Virus record (IMG/VR): IMGVR_UViG_3300032896_000441
Span: 1 to 44,521 of that record
Source of the DNA: a virus
Direction: 5' to 3' (one strand)
DNA length: 44,521 nucleotides
Below, piece after piece: positions 25,132-31,372 of the stretch. The translations under genes were made by a program, and so were the position numbers. Each line of letters begins with the position of its first letter. Within the stretch, counting starts at the first letter, position 1. The notes beneath the pieces were generated by a model. The model saw only the letters and a list, made by a program, of their open reading frames with translations, did no database searches and was not told the origin of the DNA.

Positions 25132-25867
25132 TTCGCTGCCGGAGTTCGTCGAGCCAGGTCACGCTGCCTCCCTTGCCGGAGCCCTCGCCGTCGGGGGCGT
25201 CGCCACCGCCGCTCGGCATCGGGGTCCTGGTCGTGCCGGCCAGCCCTCGCAGCTGCGACATCGTCATGCGGAGCTCGCGCGCCGCGGTGGCGGTTGCGTT
25301 CGGGTCGCCGCGGTGCTCGTCGACGACGCGGGCGAGGACGAGGGCGGCCGCGGCGAGTGCCGGCGCCGCGGTCCGCAGCCGGTCGACCTCCTCGGCGGTG
25401 GCGGTCTCGATCGGGCCGAGCTGGTCGGTGACGGGCAGCGGGTCGGTCGAGATGATCCGCATGCGCTCCTGCGCGACGTCGACGAGCTGCGCCATCGCCT
25501 TCAGGTCGCCCTTCAACGCCTTGGGCCACAGGACGGTCTGCAGCTTCTCCAGCCGGTCGACCTCCAGCGCCTTCGCTTCGTCCCGAGCCGGCGGCAGGCT
25601 GCCGGCCAGCGCTCGCAGGTACGACGCGTGAGCGGTCGAGACGTCGCGGAAGTTGAGGCGGTCGGCGATGACGTCGAACGGGACGCCGGCGCGGCGCAGT
25701 TCCAGGACGTTGCGATCGCGGGCGGTGACTCGTGGAGCCGCAGCCTTCTTCGCCGGCGCGCGCTTCGTGGTCTTCTTCGCCGCGGTGGCCTTCTTCGCAG
25801 GCGCCTTCTTCGCGGTGCTCTTCTTCGCAGCCGGCTTGGCGGCCGCGCGCTTCTTCGGAGGGGTCAT
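25112..25867 (-). CDS. terS: Terminase small subunit with histone-like basic N-terminus
   Basis: The protein has 251 residues. The first 45 are a Lys/Ala/Pro run with repeated A-K-K motifs, like histone H1 tails. Residues about 48-75 form a helix-turn-helix (RDRNVLELRRAGVPFDVIADRLNF). The rest is helical (oligomerisation), with a disordered Gly-rich end. It recognises packaging DNA and activates TerL. The start ATG 25867 shares its base with the methyltransferase stop (TGATG). The assignment rests on the HTH and its place directly before terL. Confidence 0.8.
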   Translation of the reverse strand: MTPPKKRAAAKPAAKKSTAKKAPAKKATAAKKTTKRAPAKKAAAPRVTARDRNVLELRRAGVPFDVIADRLNFRDVSTAHASYLRALAGSLPPARDEAKALEVDRLEKLQTVLWPKALKGDLKAMAQLVDVAQERMRIISTDPLPVTDQLGPIETATAEEVDRLRTAAPALAAAALVLARVVDEHRGDPNATATAARELRMTMSQLRGLAGTTRTPMPSGGGDAPDGEGSGKGGSVTWLDELRQRSGRRTS

Positions 25868-27213
25868 CAGGCGGCCTCGAGGAACGAGACCGCCTCACCC
25901 GTGGCAGCTCGAACGGGGAGCTCGCCGGTGTGCTGTTCCCACCGACGGCAGATCACGTCGACGTACTTCGGGTCGAGCTCGACGAGCGCGGCGACACGGC
26001 CGGCGTGGTGGCACGCAATGAGCGTCGATCCGGATCCACCGAACGTGTCGAGCACGAGCGCACCCGGGCGGGTGTTGTTCTCGATCGCGCGTCGTACGAG
26101 CTCGACCGGCTTCATGGTGGGGTGCTCGGCCGAGCGAGCGGGCCGCTCGTGCTCCCACACGGTGGACTGCTTGCGACCGCCCTCCCACGTGTGGCCGGCG
26201 CCAGGCTTCCACCCGTACAGCACCGTGCCGTGCTCGTCCTCGAAGTGGGGCGGCACGGCAGGGGTCCCGTCGAGCTGCCAGCCGTAGAAGATCGTCTCGT
26301 GCTGGCCGTGGTAGTCGGCGCGGCCGAGGACGAACCGGTCCTTGACCCAGACGATCTGCTGGCGGAGCGGGAGCCGCGCCTGGTCGAGCGCGAGCCGGAA
26401 CAGGGTCTCCAGCGCCCCCGAGGGCGAGCACACGTAGAAGCTCGCACCCGGCGCGAGGACCTGGGCGGCCGCGGCGAAGGCGCCGTCGAGCAGCTCGCGC
26501 AGCTGCTCGGGCGTCAGGTCGTCGTTCTGGATGGTCAGCTGCTTCGCCGTGCCCCCGCGGTACGAGACGCCGTACGGCGGGTCGGTGAACAGCAGGCCGG
26601 CAGGACGCTCATTGAGCGCCACGCGGACGTCCTCGATCGAGGTCGCGTTGCCGCACACCACCCGGTGCGGGCCGAGCTGCCAGACGTCGCCCTCGATCGA
26701 GATCGGGTCGGCCTCTGGGTAGTCCGGGGCGTCGTCGACGTCGGTCAGCGCCTCGGCCGGTCTGGCGGCCGCCAGGATCTCGGCGACCAGGTCGTCGTCG
26801 TACCCGGTGCCATCGGTGCCGGCGCCGCTCGCCTGCAGGAGCTCGAAGACTTCGGCGAGCACGGCGTCGTCGGTCGATGCCAGGTCGTTCATGCGGTTCT
26901 CGACGAGCAGGATCCGCAGGGCGGCGTCGTCGTCGACGTCGACCCAGAGCACCGGGACCACCGTGGCGCCGCGTGCCTTCGCCGCGGCGAGTCTGTGGTT
27001 CCCGACGAGCACGTGGGTCGTCGAGCGCTGGGCGACGATCGCGCCGAAGAACCCGTTGACGTCAATCGAGCCGGCGATCCCGTCGAGGTCGCCGCGGCGC
27101 GGGTTGCGCGGGTGGGGTCGCAGCTCGTTGACGTCGACGAGCGCGTACTCCTGCTCGAGGAGTACTGCGGCCGAGGCGGCCAGGCCGTCGACGACCCGAG
27201 CGGCGCTGCTCAC
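25867..27213 (-). CDS. ParB-domain / DNA methyltransferase fusion
   Basis: The protein has 448 residues. Residues 24-110 are a ParB/Srx nuclease-like domain (HPRNPRRGD, VLVGNHRLAAAKA). Residues 175-425 are an N6-adenine/N4-cytosine methyltransferase with DPPY (211-214) and the AdoMet loop FGGSGS (391-396). The motif order, catalytic before AdoMet, indicates the beta class. It could modify phage DNA against host restriction or mark packaging sites. It sits between an HNH gene and the terminase genes, all translationally coupled. No cognate restriction enzyme is evident. The target sequence is unknown. Confidence 0.9.
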   Translation of the reverse strand: MSSAARVVDGLAASAAVLLEQEYALVDVNELRPHPRNPRRGDLDGIAGSIDVNGFFGAIVAQRSTTHVLVGNHRLAAAKARGATVVPVLWVDVDDDAALRILLVENRMNDLASTDDAVLAEVFELLQASGAGTDGTGYDDDLVAEILAAARPAEALTDVDDAPDYPEADPISIEGDVWQLGPHRVVCGNATSIEDVRVALNERPAGLLFTDPPYGVSYRGGTAKQLTIQNDDLTPEQLRELLDGAFAAAAQVLAPGASFYVCSPSGALETLFRLALDQARLPLRQQIVWVKDRFVLGRADYHGQHETIFYGWQLDGTPAVPPHFEDEHGTVLYGWKPGAGHTWEGGRKQSTVWEHERPARSAEHPTMKPVELVRRAIENNTRPGALVLDTFGGSGSTLIACHHAGRVAALVELDPKYVDVICRRWEQHTGELPVRAATGEAVSFLEAA

Positions 27214-27461
27214 CAGTCCCTCGACGGGTTGAATCGCTTGCGCTGCAGCGCTGCTTCGGCGCCGGCCTTCCGGTTGCAGCTCGCGTGCTCGATTCGGTCG
27301 CCGACGGCGTTCGGGTCGTCAGCGAGGTCCACCGAGTGGCCGAGGTCGAGGTCTTGCCCCTTCAGCATCGGCTCGCCGCACCGCGGACACGGCGTGTTGA
27401 GCGCGTGCGGAAGCAGCTGCTCGCGGCGCTGCTGGTGGGACCACCCACGAGGGTTGCTCAC
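27210..27461 (-). CDS. HNH-type endonuclease, compact
   Basis: The protein has 83 residues. A CPRCG zinc knuckle (25-29) precedes a His-containing LDLGHSVDL motif and an IEHASCNRKAG end, which together give the His-Me (HNH) finger pattern. HNH proteins beside terminase genes often take part in DNA packaging and cos/pac cleavage. GTG 27461 overlaps the upstream stop (GTGA), and its own stop overlaps the methyltransferase start. Confidence 0.8.
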   Translation of the reverse strand: MSNPRGWSHQQRREQLLPHALNTPCPRCGEPMLKGQDLDLGHSVDLADDPNAVGDRIEHASCNRKAGAEAALQRKRFNPSRDW

Positions 27462-27787
27462 ACCGGTTCCCCGTGCGGGCGGTGGGCCGGGTCGAGCCCC
27501 GAGCCGGCCGCCAGGCCGCGGCTGCCGACGCCGTCCTCAGAATTTTCCCGATGACGGGGAGAGACGGCCTGAGCGGCAGTCAGGAACGACGTGGGGTCCC
27601 CGAATTTTTCCTCAGCGAGGCCCCGAGAGACGTGCTCAGAGCGCGCGTCGAGCAGGCTGTCGATCTCCGCGCCGAGCCGGAGCTGCCGAGCCACGTCGGA
27701 GGCACGACAGGCTGCGAGACGACCGGCGCTGAGGTGGGTCAGCGCCTCGTCGATCTCCTCGAGCGAGAGGTCAGCGTCGACGACCAT
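27458..27787 (-). CDS. Small protein of unknown function before the packaging genes
   Basis: The 109-residue protein has a helical first half (LSLEEIDEALTHLSAGRLAACRASDVARQL) and a disordered Pro/His-rich second half. It starts in a TGATG overlap. It is the second gene of the late operon. No family recognised; position suggests a packaging or regulatory accessory. Confidence 0.5.
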   Translation of the reverse strand: MVVDADLSLEEIDEALTHLSAGRLAACRASDVARQLRLGAEIDSLLDARSEHVSRGLAEEKFGDPTSFLTAAQAVSPRHRENSEDGVGSRGLAAGSGLDPAHRPHGEPV

Positions 27788-28140
27788 CAGCCGAGCACGA
27801 CCTCTCCGGAGCGGCGATCGAGGTGGGGTAGGAGCTCGACGTAGTGGTCACCGGTCCAGCCGGCAGCGGGCGTAGTCACGTAAACGAGATCCAGATCGGC
27901 ACGGGGGTTCAGGTGCCGCGGATCGGTCAGCACCTCGAACCGGATCCATCCGCCAGTCAGCGACGTGATGCGCTCGCGCCCGTTCGCCAGGTGCACGGAG
28001 TCGGTCTCGTCGTGGAACAGCGGGTCCTGGCGCGCCAGGTGCAGTGCCTCGCGAACGTCGTGCATGGTCGGGCTCAGCACCAGCACGCGCTTGTCGAACC
28101 TCATCTGCAACAGCAGGCCGGACATGACGATGCGGTTCAC
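27787..28140 (-). CDS. First gene of the late operon, unknown function
   Basis: The 117-residue protein starts at GTG 28140, eight bases after a perfect AGGAGGTGATC. A GTG at 28149 lies inside the ribosome site and is less likely. The sequence is mixed alpha/beta (KRVLVLSPTMHDVREALHLARQD, later DLDLVYVTTPA). A vague resemblance to the ATP-binding half of terminases (a 'VLVLSPT' strand) is not enough to name it. It follows a non-coding regulatory gap. Confidence 0.55.
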   Translation of the reverse strand: MNRIVMSGLLLQMRFDKRVLVLSPTMHDVREALHLARQDPLFHDETDSVHLANGRERITSLTGGWIRFEVLTDPRHLNPRADLDLVYVTTPAAGWTGDHYVELLPHLDRRSGEVVLG

Positions 28141-28143
28141 GAG

Positions 28144-28154
28144 GATCACCTCCT
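28144..28154 (-). promoter_or_regulatory. Full-length Shine-Dalgarno AGGAGGTGATC
   Basis: On the minus strand this 11-base stretch is fully complementary to the conserved 16S rRNA 3' end (GATCACCTCCT). It lies eight bases before GTG 28140 and decides that start. It implies very strong translation of the first late gene. Confidence 0.8.
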
Positions 28155-28165
28155 CGCGTCGAAGC

Positions 28166-28185
28166 CTTGAACTGTCTCGTTCAAG
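28166..28185. promoter_or_regulatory. Short palindrome before the late operon
   Basis: Perfect 7-base arms CTTGAAC / GTTCAAG surround TGTCTC. It lies 25 bases upstream of GTG 28140 and could be an operator or a 5'-UTR hairpin. It is distinct from the two other palindromes near plus-strand cassettes. Confidence 0.55.
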
Positions 28186-28198
28186 TAGCCGTTGTCGC

Positions 28199-28242
28199 GT
28201 GACCGGCCCGGCCCGAGGTCACGGTGACACCGGGCCGGTCAC
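28199..28242. terminator. Long-stem dyad, terminator or operator
   Basis: Perfect 13-base arms (28199-28211, 28230-28242; GTGACCGGCCCGG type) enclose an 18-base loop that itself contains the small dyad GTCAC-G-GTGAC. There is no T-tract. It may stop read-through in either direction or present a nested operator. Confidence 0.6.
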
Positions 28243-28295
28243 GCTGCCGCCGTGGCCGGCCCCAGCCGCACCACGTGGACCCCGGAAATGCAGAA

Positions 28296-28322
28296 GCCCC
28301 GCGGACCGGTGGTCAGCGGGGC
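28296..28322 (-). terminator. Hairpin terminator of the upstream minus-strand operon
   Basis: GCCCCGC/GCGGGGC arms with an inner GACC/GGTC pair and a GGT-size loop are followed on the minus strand by TTCTGCATTT. It lies 125 bases after the stop of the gene ending at 28447 and before the late operon, which suits an intrinsic terminator. Confidence 0.65.
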
Positions 28323-28446
28323 GGTAGGTACAAGACGAGCAACAGTGACAGGAGGGTGACGTACGAGCGTGAACGAAGTCAACTACCCGGACTAGACCCC
28401 GCGTGTCGGACCGAACCGGCCTCTGACCAGGGATGATGAGGTCTGA

Positions 28447-28686
28447 CTAGGTCTGATCGAGAGGCTTGATGTGGTCGGCCGGGACCCAGCCCTGACGGCC
28501 AGACCAGGAGATGTTCCCGCCGCCCGAGAACCACACGACCATGCCCTCCCAGCCGCCGCTCTTCGGGTTGCGTCGCCACTCGACGAGCACTCCAGGCTTC
28601 CGCTCGTGCCACCGGCCATCGAACGCGACCCAGACGTGCTGCGGGACGGTGTACCCCTTGGTTCCGGTCCCGTCGTTCGCACGCAT
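28447..28686 (-). CDS. Small beta-rich protein, tryptophan-rich
   Basis: The 79-residue protein is rich in Trp and Gly (HVWVAFDGRW, WSGRQGWVPADHIKPL) and looks like a small SH3-like barrel. I chose ATG 28686, 35 bases after the nuclease-like gene's stop, because the upstream continuation of the frame is an arginine-rich shadow of that gene. It is the last gene before the regulatory gap. Function unknown. Confidence 0.55.
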   Translation of the reverse strand: MRANDGTGTKGYTVPQHVWVAFDGRWHERKPGVLVEWRRNPKSGGWEGMVVWFSGGGNISWSGRQGWVPADHIKPLDQT

Positions 28687-28720
28687 CCGATCAGTGTGCA
28701 GGCTCTCGTCAGTGCCTCGA

Positions 28721-29581
28721 TCAGCGACGTGCCTTGCGGCGTGCGCGTCGTCGAGCACGGCGTCGGGCACGGCGGGCGCGGCGGCGTCGCCGGCGACGTT
28801 GGGCGCGGGTGAGGAGCCGGCCACGGAGGCGGACCTTCCGGTGGTCGGATGCCTCGGTGTACGGAAGCGCGACCAGCTGCGGCTCCAGCAGGCCCGCGAC
28901 GAGGCAGAAGTCGATCCACCGTCCTGACCCGCCGTGCGTGCCCTTCTCGTCTGGGATGGCCGGGAGCTGCAGCTCTGGCCAGGCCTCGCGAAGGTAGGCC
29001 CGGACCCACGCCTTGTGGACGTCGAGGTTCCAGTCGGCCCACACCACCACGAAGTCGGGCCGGTGCTTGGCCGTCCAGTCGGTGACGATGCTGCGGTAGC
29101 GCTGCACCGCGAGGCGGTACTGCCGGGCGCGATCGCTTCCCCAGGCGGCCTCGACGGAGGCGGGTAGGTGGGCGTCGGTGATGATGCCCGTCTCGCCGGT
29201 GAGCAGGTGCCGTACGACGGCGACGGTGCACACCACGATGTCGCCCGGCCCCAGGTCGGGGCCGATCTCGTACGACCGCCACGACACGACCAGCCACACG
29301 GACCCGTCAGCAGCGAGCGCGGTCTCCCCCATCGGGCCGGGACCACCCTGCAAGAGCTCCCACCCGTTGCGCTCCAGGACGCGTGTCAGGTCGCGAGAGC
29401 GGCGAGCGCCGGCCACCTCAGTCCACCCGGCGAGCTGGACGTGCTCCAGGGTGTCGACGGCCTCTGCACAGAGGCTCCGCGAGGTGCGATCCCACCTCGA
29501 CGCCGCGTGGTCCATCTCGATCCGGGTGGCGCGCCGCGGGAGGACCTTGCGAAGCAGCCCGGCCGCTGGGTGGCCGGTCAC
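28721..29581 (-). CDS. EEP-fold (DNase I-like) nuclease/phosphatase candidate with arginine tail
   Basis: The protein has 286 residues. Motifs appear in the order expected for the endonuclease/exonuclease/phosphatase fold: a VRHLLTGETGIITDAHLP strand-loop with H138, WADWN (181-185, like GDFN with D183 and N185), RWIDFCLV (221-228, like IDYI) and SDH (245-247). The last 30 residues are nearly all Arg with some Ala/Lys, a strong nucleic-acid-binding tail. N-terminal catalytic Asn/Glu are not obvious, so activity is uncertain. GTG 29581 overlaps a 26-codon ORF (GTGA). Possible roles are host DNA degradation or RNA cleavage. Confidence 0.68.
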   Translation of the reverse strand: MTGHPAAGLLRKVLPRRATRIEMDHAASRWDRTSRSLCAEAVDTLEHVQLAGWTEVAGARRSRDLTRVLERNGWELLQGGPGPMGETALAADGSVWLVVSWRSYEIGPDLGPGDIVVCTVAVVRHLLTGETGIITDAHLPASVEAAWGSDRARQYRLAVQRYRSIVTDWTAKHRPDFVVVWADWNLDVHKAWVRAYLREAWPELQLPAIPDEKGTHGGSGRWIDFCLVAGLLEPQLVALPYTEASDHRKVRLRGRLLTRAQRRRRRRRARRARRRARRRARRKARR

Positions 29582-29658
29582 TCGCTGGCTTCGCTCTCAG
29601 CCGCGGCGTCCTCAGCGTCCAGCTCGTCCCAGGCGCGCACCCAGTCGTAGCCGCTCAC
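29578..29658 (-). CDS. Very short acidic ORF coupled to the EEP-like gene
   Basis: The ORF has 26 residues (WVRAWDELDAEDAA in its core), with GTG start at 29658 and a stop overlapping the next start as GTGA. It has no strong Shine-Dalgarno. The coupling overlap matches the rest of the operon and argues for translation; it could be a leader peptide. Confidence 0.4.
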   Translation of the reverse strand: MSGYDWVRAWDELDAEDAAAESEASE

Positions 29659-29710
29659 CTGGTGCCGTCCTCGGGCGTGAGCGGTCCGGGCGGAAGGATC
29701 CTGCCCCGAC

Positions 29711-29752
29711 CTGTAGACAACTCTACAGTTCCGTCTGTAGAGTGCTCTACAT
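29711..29752. promoter_or_regulatory. Twin palindromic operators over a leaderless promoter
   Basis: Operator 1 (29711-29728) is CTGTAGA-CAAC-TCTACAG. Operator 2 (29735-29752) has the same arms around GTGC, with one mismatched outer base. Their centres are 24 bp apart. A promoter TAGACA (29714-29719), 18 bp, TAGAGT (29738-29743) lies inside them. ATG 29751 is only seven bases after the -10, so the transcript is probably leaderless. A bound dimer would block the polymerase. Confidence 0.78.
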
Positions 29753-30080
29753 GGAGATCACGTACAGCACCGGCACCTACTACGGCGAGGCCGAGACCCT
29801 GCACCGCTGGTTCGCGGTCATCGACGGCGAGCAGGTCGGCGAGCTGTACGTCGCGATCGACACCGAGATCATCATGAACATCGAGGTCGACGCCGCCCAC
29901 CGGGGCGAGGGCATCGCCCGAGCCCTGTACGAGGCCGCGGACGCTCAGCTCGTCGAGCTGAGGCACGCGCCGGCCGCAGCCTGCACCCCGGAGGGCTTGG
30001 CGTTCGCCGAGGCGATGGGCGGCCCGGTCGCCGACGACATGGACGAGCTCGCCACCTACCACGAGATGATGGAGGACTGA
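29751..30080 (+). CDS. GNAT-family N-acetyltransferase
   Basis: The protein has 109 residues. Acetyl-CoA motif A is clear: IEVDAAHRGEGIARALYEAA (44-63) with the R-x-x-G-x-A loop at 51-56. Upstream strands (WFAVIDGEQVGELYVAI) fit the GNAT sheet. The protein is short, lacking part of the N-terminal half. It is transcribed against the surrounding genes from a tightly controlled promoter and coupled to an HTH gene five bases downstream. The substrate is unknown: it may modify a host protein, toxin or small molecule. Confidence 0.78.
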   Translation: MEITYSTGTYYGEAETLHRWFAVIDGEQVGELYVAIDTEIIMNIEVDAAHRGEGIARALYEAADAQLVELRHAPAAACTPEGLAFAEAMGGPVADDMDELATYHEMMED

Positions 30081-30084
30081 CCCA

Positions 30085-30441
30085 GTGAGCACCGACTGGA
30101 CTGCCTGGCTCGGCCCCGCCGCCGAGGCCATGACCGACGAGCAGCGCGAGCGGTTCGAGGCCGAGGCCGAGGCCGCGATCGCACGCATCGGGGATGACCC
30201 CGACCTGCAGCCCGAGCGCGACACCGCGCTCGCCGCGCTCACGCAGTACCTGCTCGGCGAGACCGACATCGACGAGGCGGGCCGGAAGCGCCAGCGGACC
30301 CGCGAGGCGGCCCGACACGCCTCGATCGCGGCGCAGCAGGTCGCGCTCCTCGCTGTCCGTGACGGCATGGCCGAGGCCGAGGCGGGACGCCGGGCCGGCC
30401 TCGACCGGATGACGGTTCGGAAGCTGCTCGGGAAGATCTGA
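30085..30441 (+). CDS. Small HTH protein paired with the acetyltransferase
   Basis: The 118-residue protein is acidic and helical. The C-terminal 25 residues (GMAEAEAGRRAGLDRMTVRKLLGK) form a helix-turn-helix like those in actinophage regulators. GTG 30085 follows GGAGG located in the end of the acetyltransferase gene. It is the natural candidate to bind the twin operators, though this is inference. The 30442-30552 stretch after it has no gene I can support. Confidence 0.62.
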   Translation: MSTDWTAWLGPAAEAMTDEQRERFEAEAEAAIARIGDDPDLQPERDTALAALTQYLLGETDIDEAGRKRQRTREAARHASIAAQQVALLAVRDGMAEAEAGRRAGLDRMTVRKLLGKI

Positions 30442-30552
30442 CCCTTCTCGTCCGCCTGAGCGGCCCGTGAAGCGCAGCGGCAAGCGAGCGGGTGGAGCAG
30501 CGAGTCGCCTACCTCGCACTCGTCGTCGTGCGCCCCCTTCTCGGCCTGGACG

Positions 30553-30825
30553 TCAGCCATGGCGGGCCTCCTCGATGAGGGCGCGCAGCTCGGCGTTGAC
30601 GATCGCGCGGTCGTAGGTGGTGACGTCGGCGGGGACTGCCTCGCCGTGACGGATCCACGCTTCGAGCTTGCGGATCAGCTCGGAGCGCCGAGCGTTCACC
30701 CGGGCGTAGTCCCGGCAAGCCTGCGAGAACCCCTCGCCGGCCTCCTGGGCGTGGTCCTTCCAGTGCTTCACCTCTGCACGGAGGCGCTCGATCTCCGCGT
30801 CAGTCTCGGTCTGGACGTCACCCAC
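30553..30825 (-). CDS. Coiled-coil protein, end of the early operon
   Basis: The protein has 90 residues, mostly a charged helix (TDAEIERLRAEVKHWKDHAQEAGE, then NARRSELIRKLEAWIRHG). The GTG 30825 start overlaps the previous gene by eight bases. It is the last early gene I can support before the plus-strand cassette. Function unknown. Confidence 0.6.
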   Translation of the reverse strand: MGDVQTETDAEIERLRAEVKHWKDHAQEAGEGFSQACRDYARVNARRSELIRKLEAWIRHGEAVPADVTTYDRAIVNAELRALIEEARHG

Positions 30826-31033
30826 GGCGCACCTCGCTCCACTTCGCAGTCAGGCCGACAGTGGCCTCGACCGGGTCTCGCTGCGAGCCCATCTGGCGGG
30901 TGACGGCGGTGACGTTCGCTCCGTCCGGGATGCCAGGCAGCCACGCCTTGATCTGGTGCGCCATGAGGTAGCTCCCGGGCTCGGCCGTGACTGTGCTGCT
31001 GCACTCGACGTGCACCTGCTCGGCGGCGCTCAC
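30818..31033 (-). CDS. Small protein of unknown function
   Basis: The 71-residue protein is beta-rich (HVECSSTVTA, ANVTAVTRQMG, EATVGLTAKWSEV). GTG 31033 overlaps the 29-residue peptide stop as GTGA, which favours it over an in-frame GTG at 31045. No family recognised. Confidence 0.58.
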   Translation of the reverse strand: MSAAEQVHVECSSTVTAEPGSYLMAHQIKAWLPGIPDGANVTAVTRQMGSQRDPVEATVGLTAKWSEVRRG

Positions 31034-31119
31034 GGCCGTCCCCACAACACGCTCAGGGCAGCAATGGGCAGCGAGAACATCGCCGCGCAGCAGCCTGCGG
31101 CCTCGAGGACGGCGATCAT
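31030..31119 (-). CDS. 29-residue hydrophobic peptide in a coupled chain
   Basis: ATG 31119 overlaps the upstream 13-codon ORF (ATGA), and its TGA overlaps the next start (GTGA). The peptide is a single hydrophobic helix with two Cys and a charged end (MFSLPIAALSVLWGRP part). It could be a small membrane peptide. Confidence 0.5.
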   Translation of the reverse strand: MIAVLEAAGCCAAMFSLPIAALSVLWGRP

Positions 31120-31157
31120 GCCCGGACCTCGCGGTCGCTGGGGATGCGGTCGTTCAT
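31116..31157 (-). CDS. 13-residue ORF with strong ribosome site
   Basis: AAGGAG lies six bases before ATG 31157. The start overlaps the HTH gene stop (ATGA), and the stop overlaps the next start (ATGA). The product (MNDRIPSDREVRA) is too short to fold. It may act as a coupling or leader ORF. Confidence 0.4.
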   Translation of the reverse strand: MNDRIPSDREVRA

Positions 31158-31372
31158 GTCGAGCTCCTTCGAGTGCTCCGGCGCCTCTTGCGCCGAGGGG
31201 TGGCGGCCGCGAGCTCCTTCACGCTCGCGAGGTCGTACAGCGCCGTCCTGCCGTCGGCATCGAGGCCGACCGGGAACAGGCGCTCGGAGGAGATCCAGGT
31301 CGCGACCGTGGTGCGCGGTACACCGGCAGTCCGAGCGGCCTCGGAGACGTTCACCAGCACACGGGCGGTCAC
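31154..31372 (-). CDS. MerR/excisionase-type HTH protein
   Basis: The protein has 72 residues. SEAARTAGVPRTTVATWISSERLFPVGLD forms a winged HTH of the excisionase/MerR-N type, followed by a wing (RTALYDLASVKEL) and a basic tail. GTG 31372 overlaps the upstream stop (GTGA). It is a second such protein besides the one next to the repressor, so it may regulate the early operon. Confidence 0.75.
   Translation of the reverse strand: MTARVLVNVSEAARTAGVPRTTVATWISSERLFPVGLDADGRTALYDLASVKELAAATPRRKRRRSTRRSST

Larger units (their letters stand above)
28141..28446. other. Non-coding regulatory gap between upstream genes and late operon
   Basis: About 300 bases hold no convincing gene. They contain, in the direction of minus-strand transcription, a terminator-like hairpin (28296-28322), a long-stem dyad (28199-28242), a short palindrome (28166-28185) and an ideal ribosome site (28144-28154). 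This is the most likely place for the late promoter or an antitermination target. I cannot point to a convincing -35/-10 pair. Confidence 0.6.

Noticed and set aside
28356-28436. Plus-strand 26-codon frame directly after AGGAGG
   Set aside because: The ribosome-site-like sequence touches the GTG with no spacing, and no plus-strand gene follows for which it could be a leader.
29711-29728. SOS (LexA) box near the GNAT gene
   Set aside because: CTGT-N10-ACAG has the wrong spacing for the proteobacterial box, and it is not the Gram-positive GAAC-N4-GTTC type, so a LexA assignment is not supported.
29655-30560. Minus-strand open frame of 301 codons starting at ATG 30560
   Set aside because: It runs fully antisense to the GNAT and HTH genes, which have a promoter and domains. 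Only the first 35-40 codons look protein-like and overlap the upstream gene by eight bases, so a short gene remains possible but is not supported by a stop.
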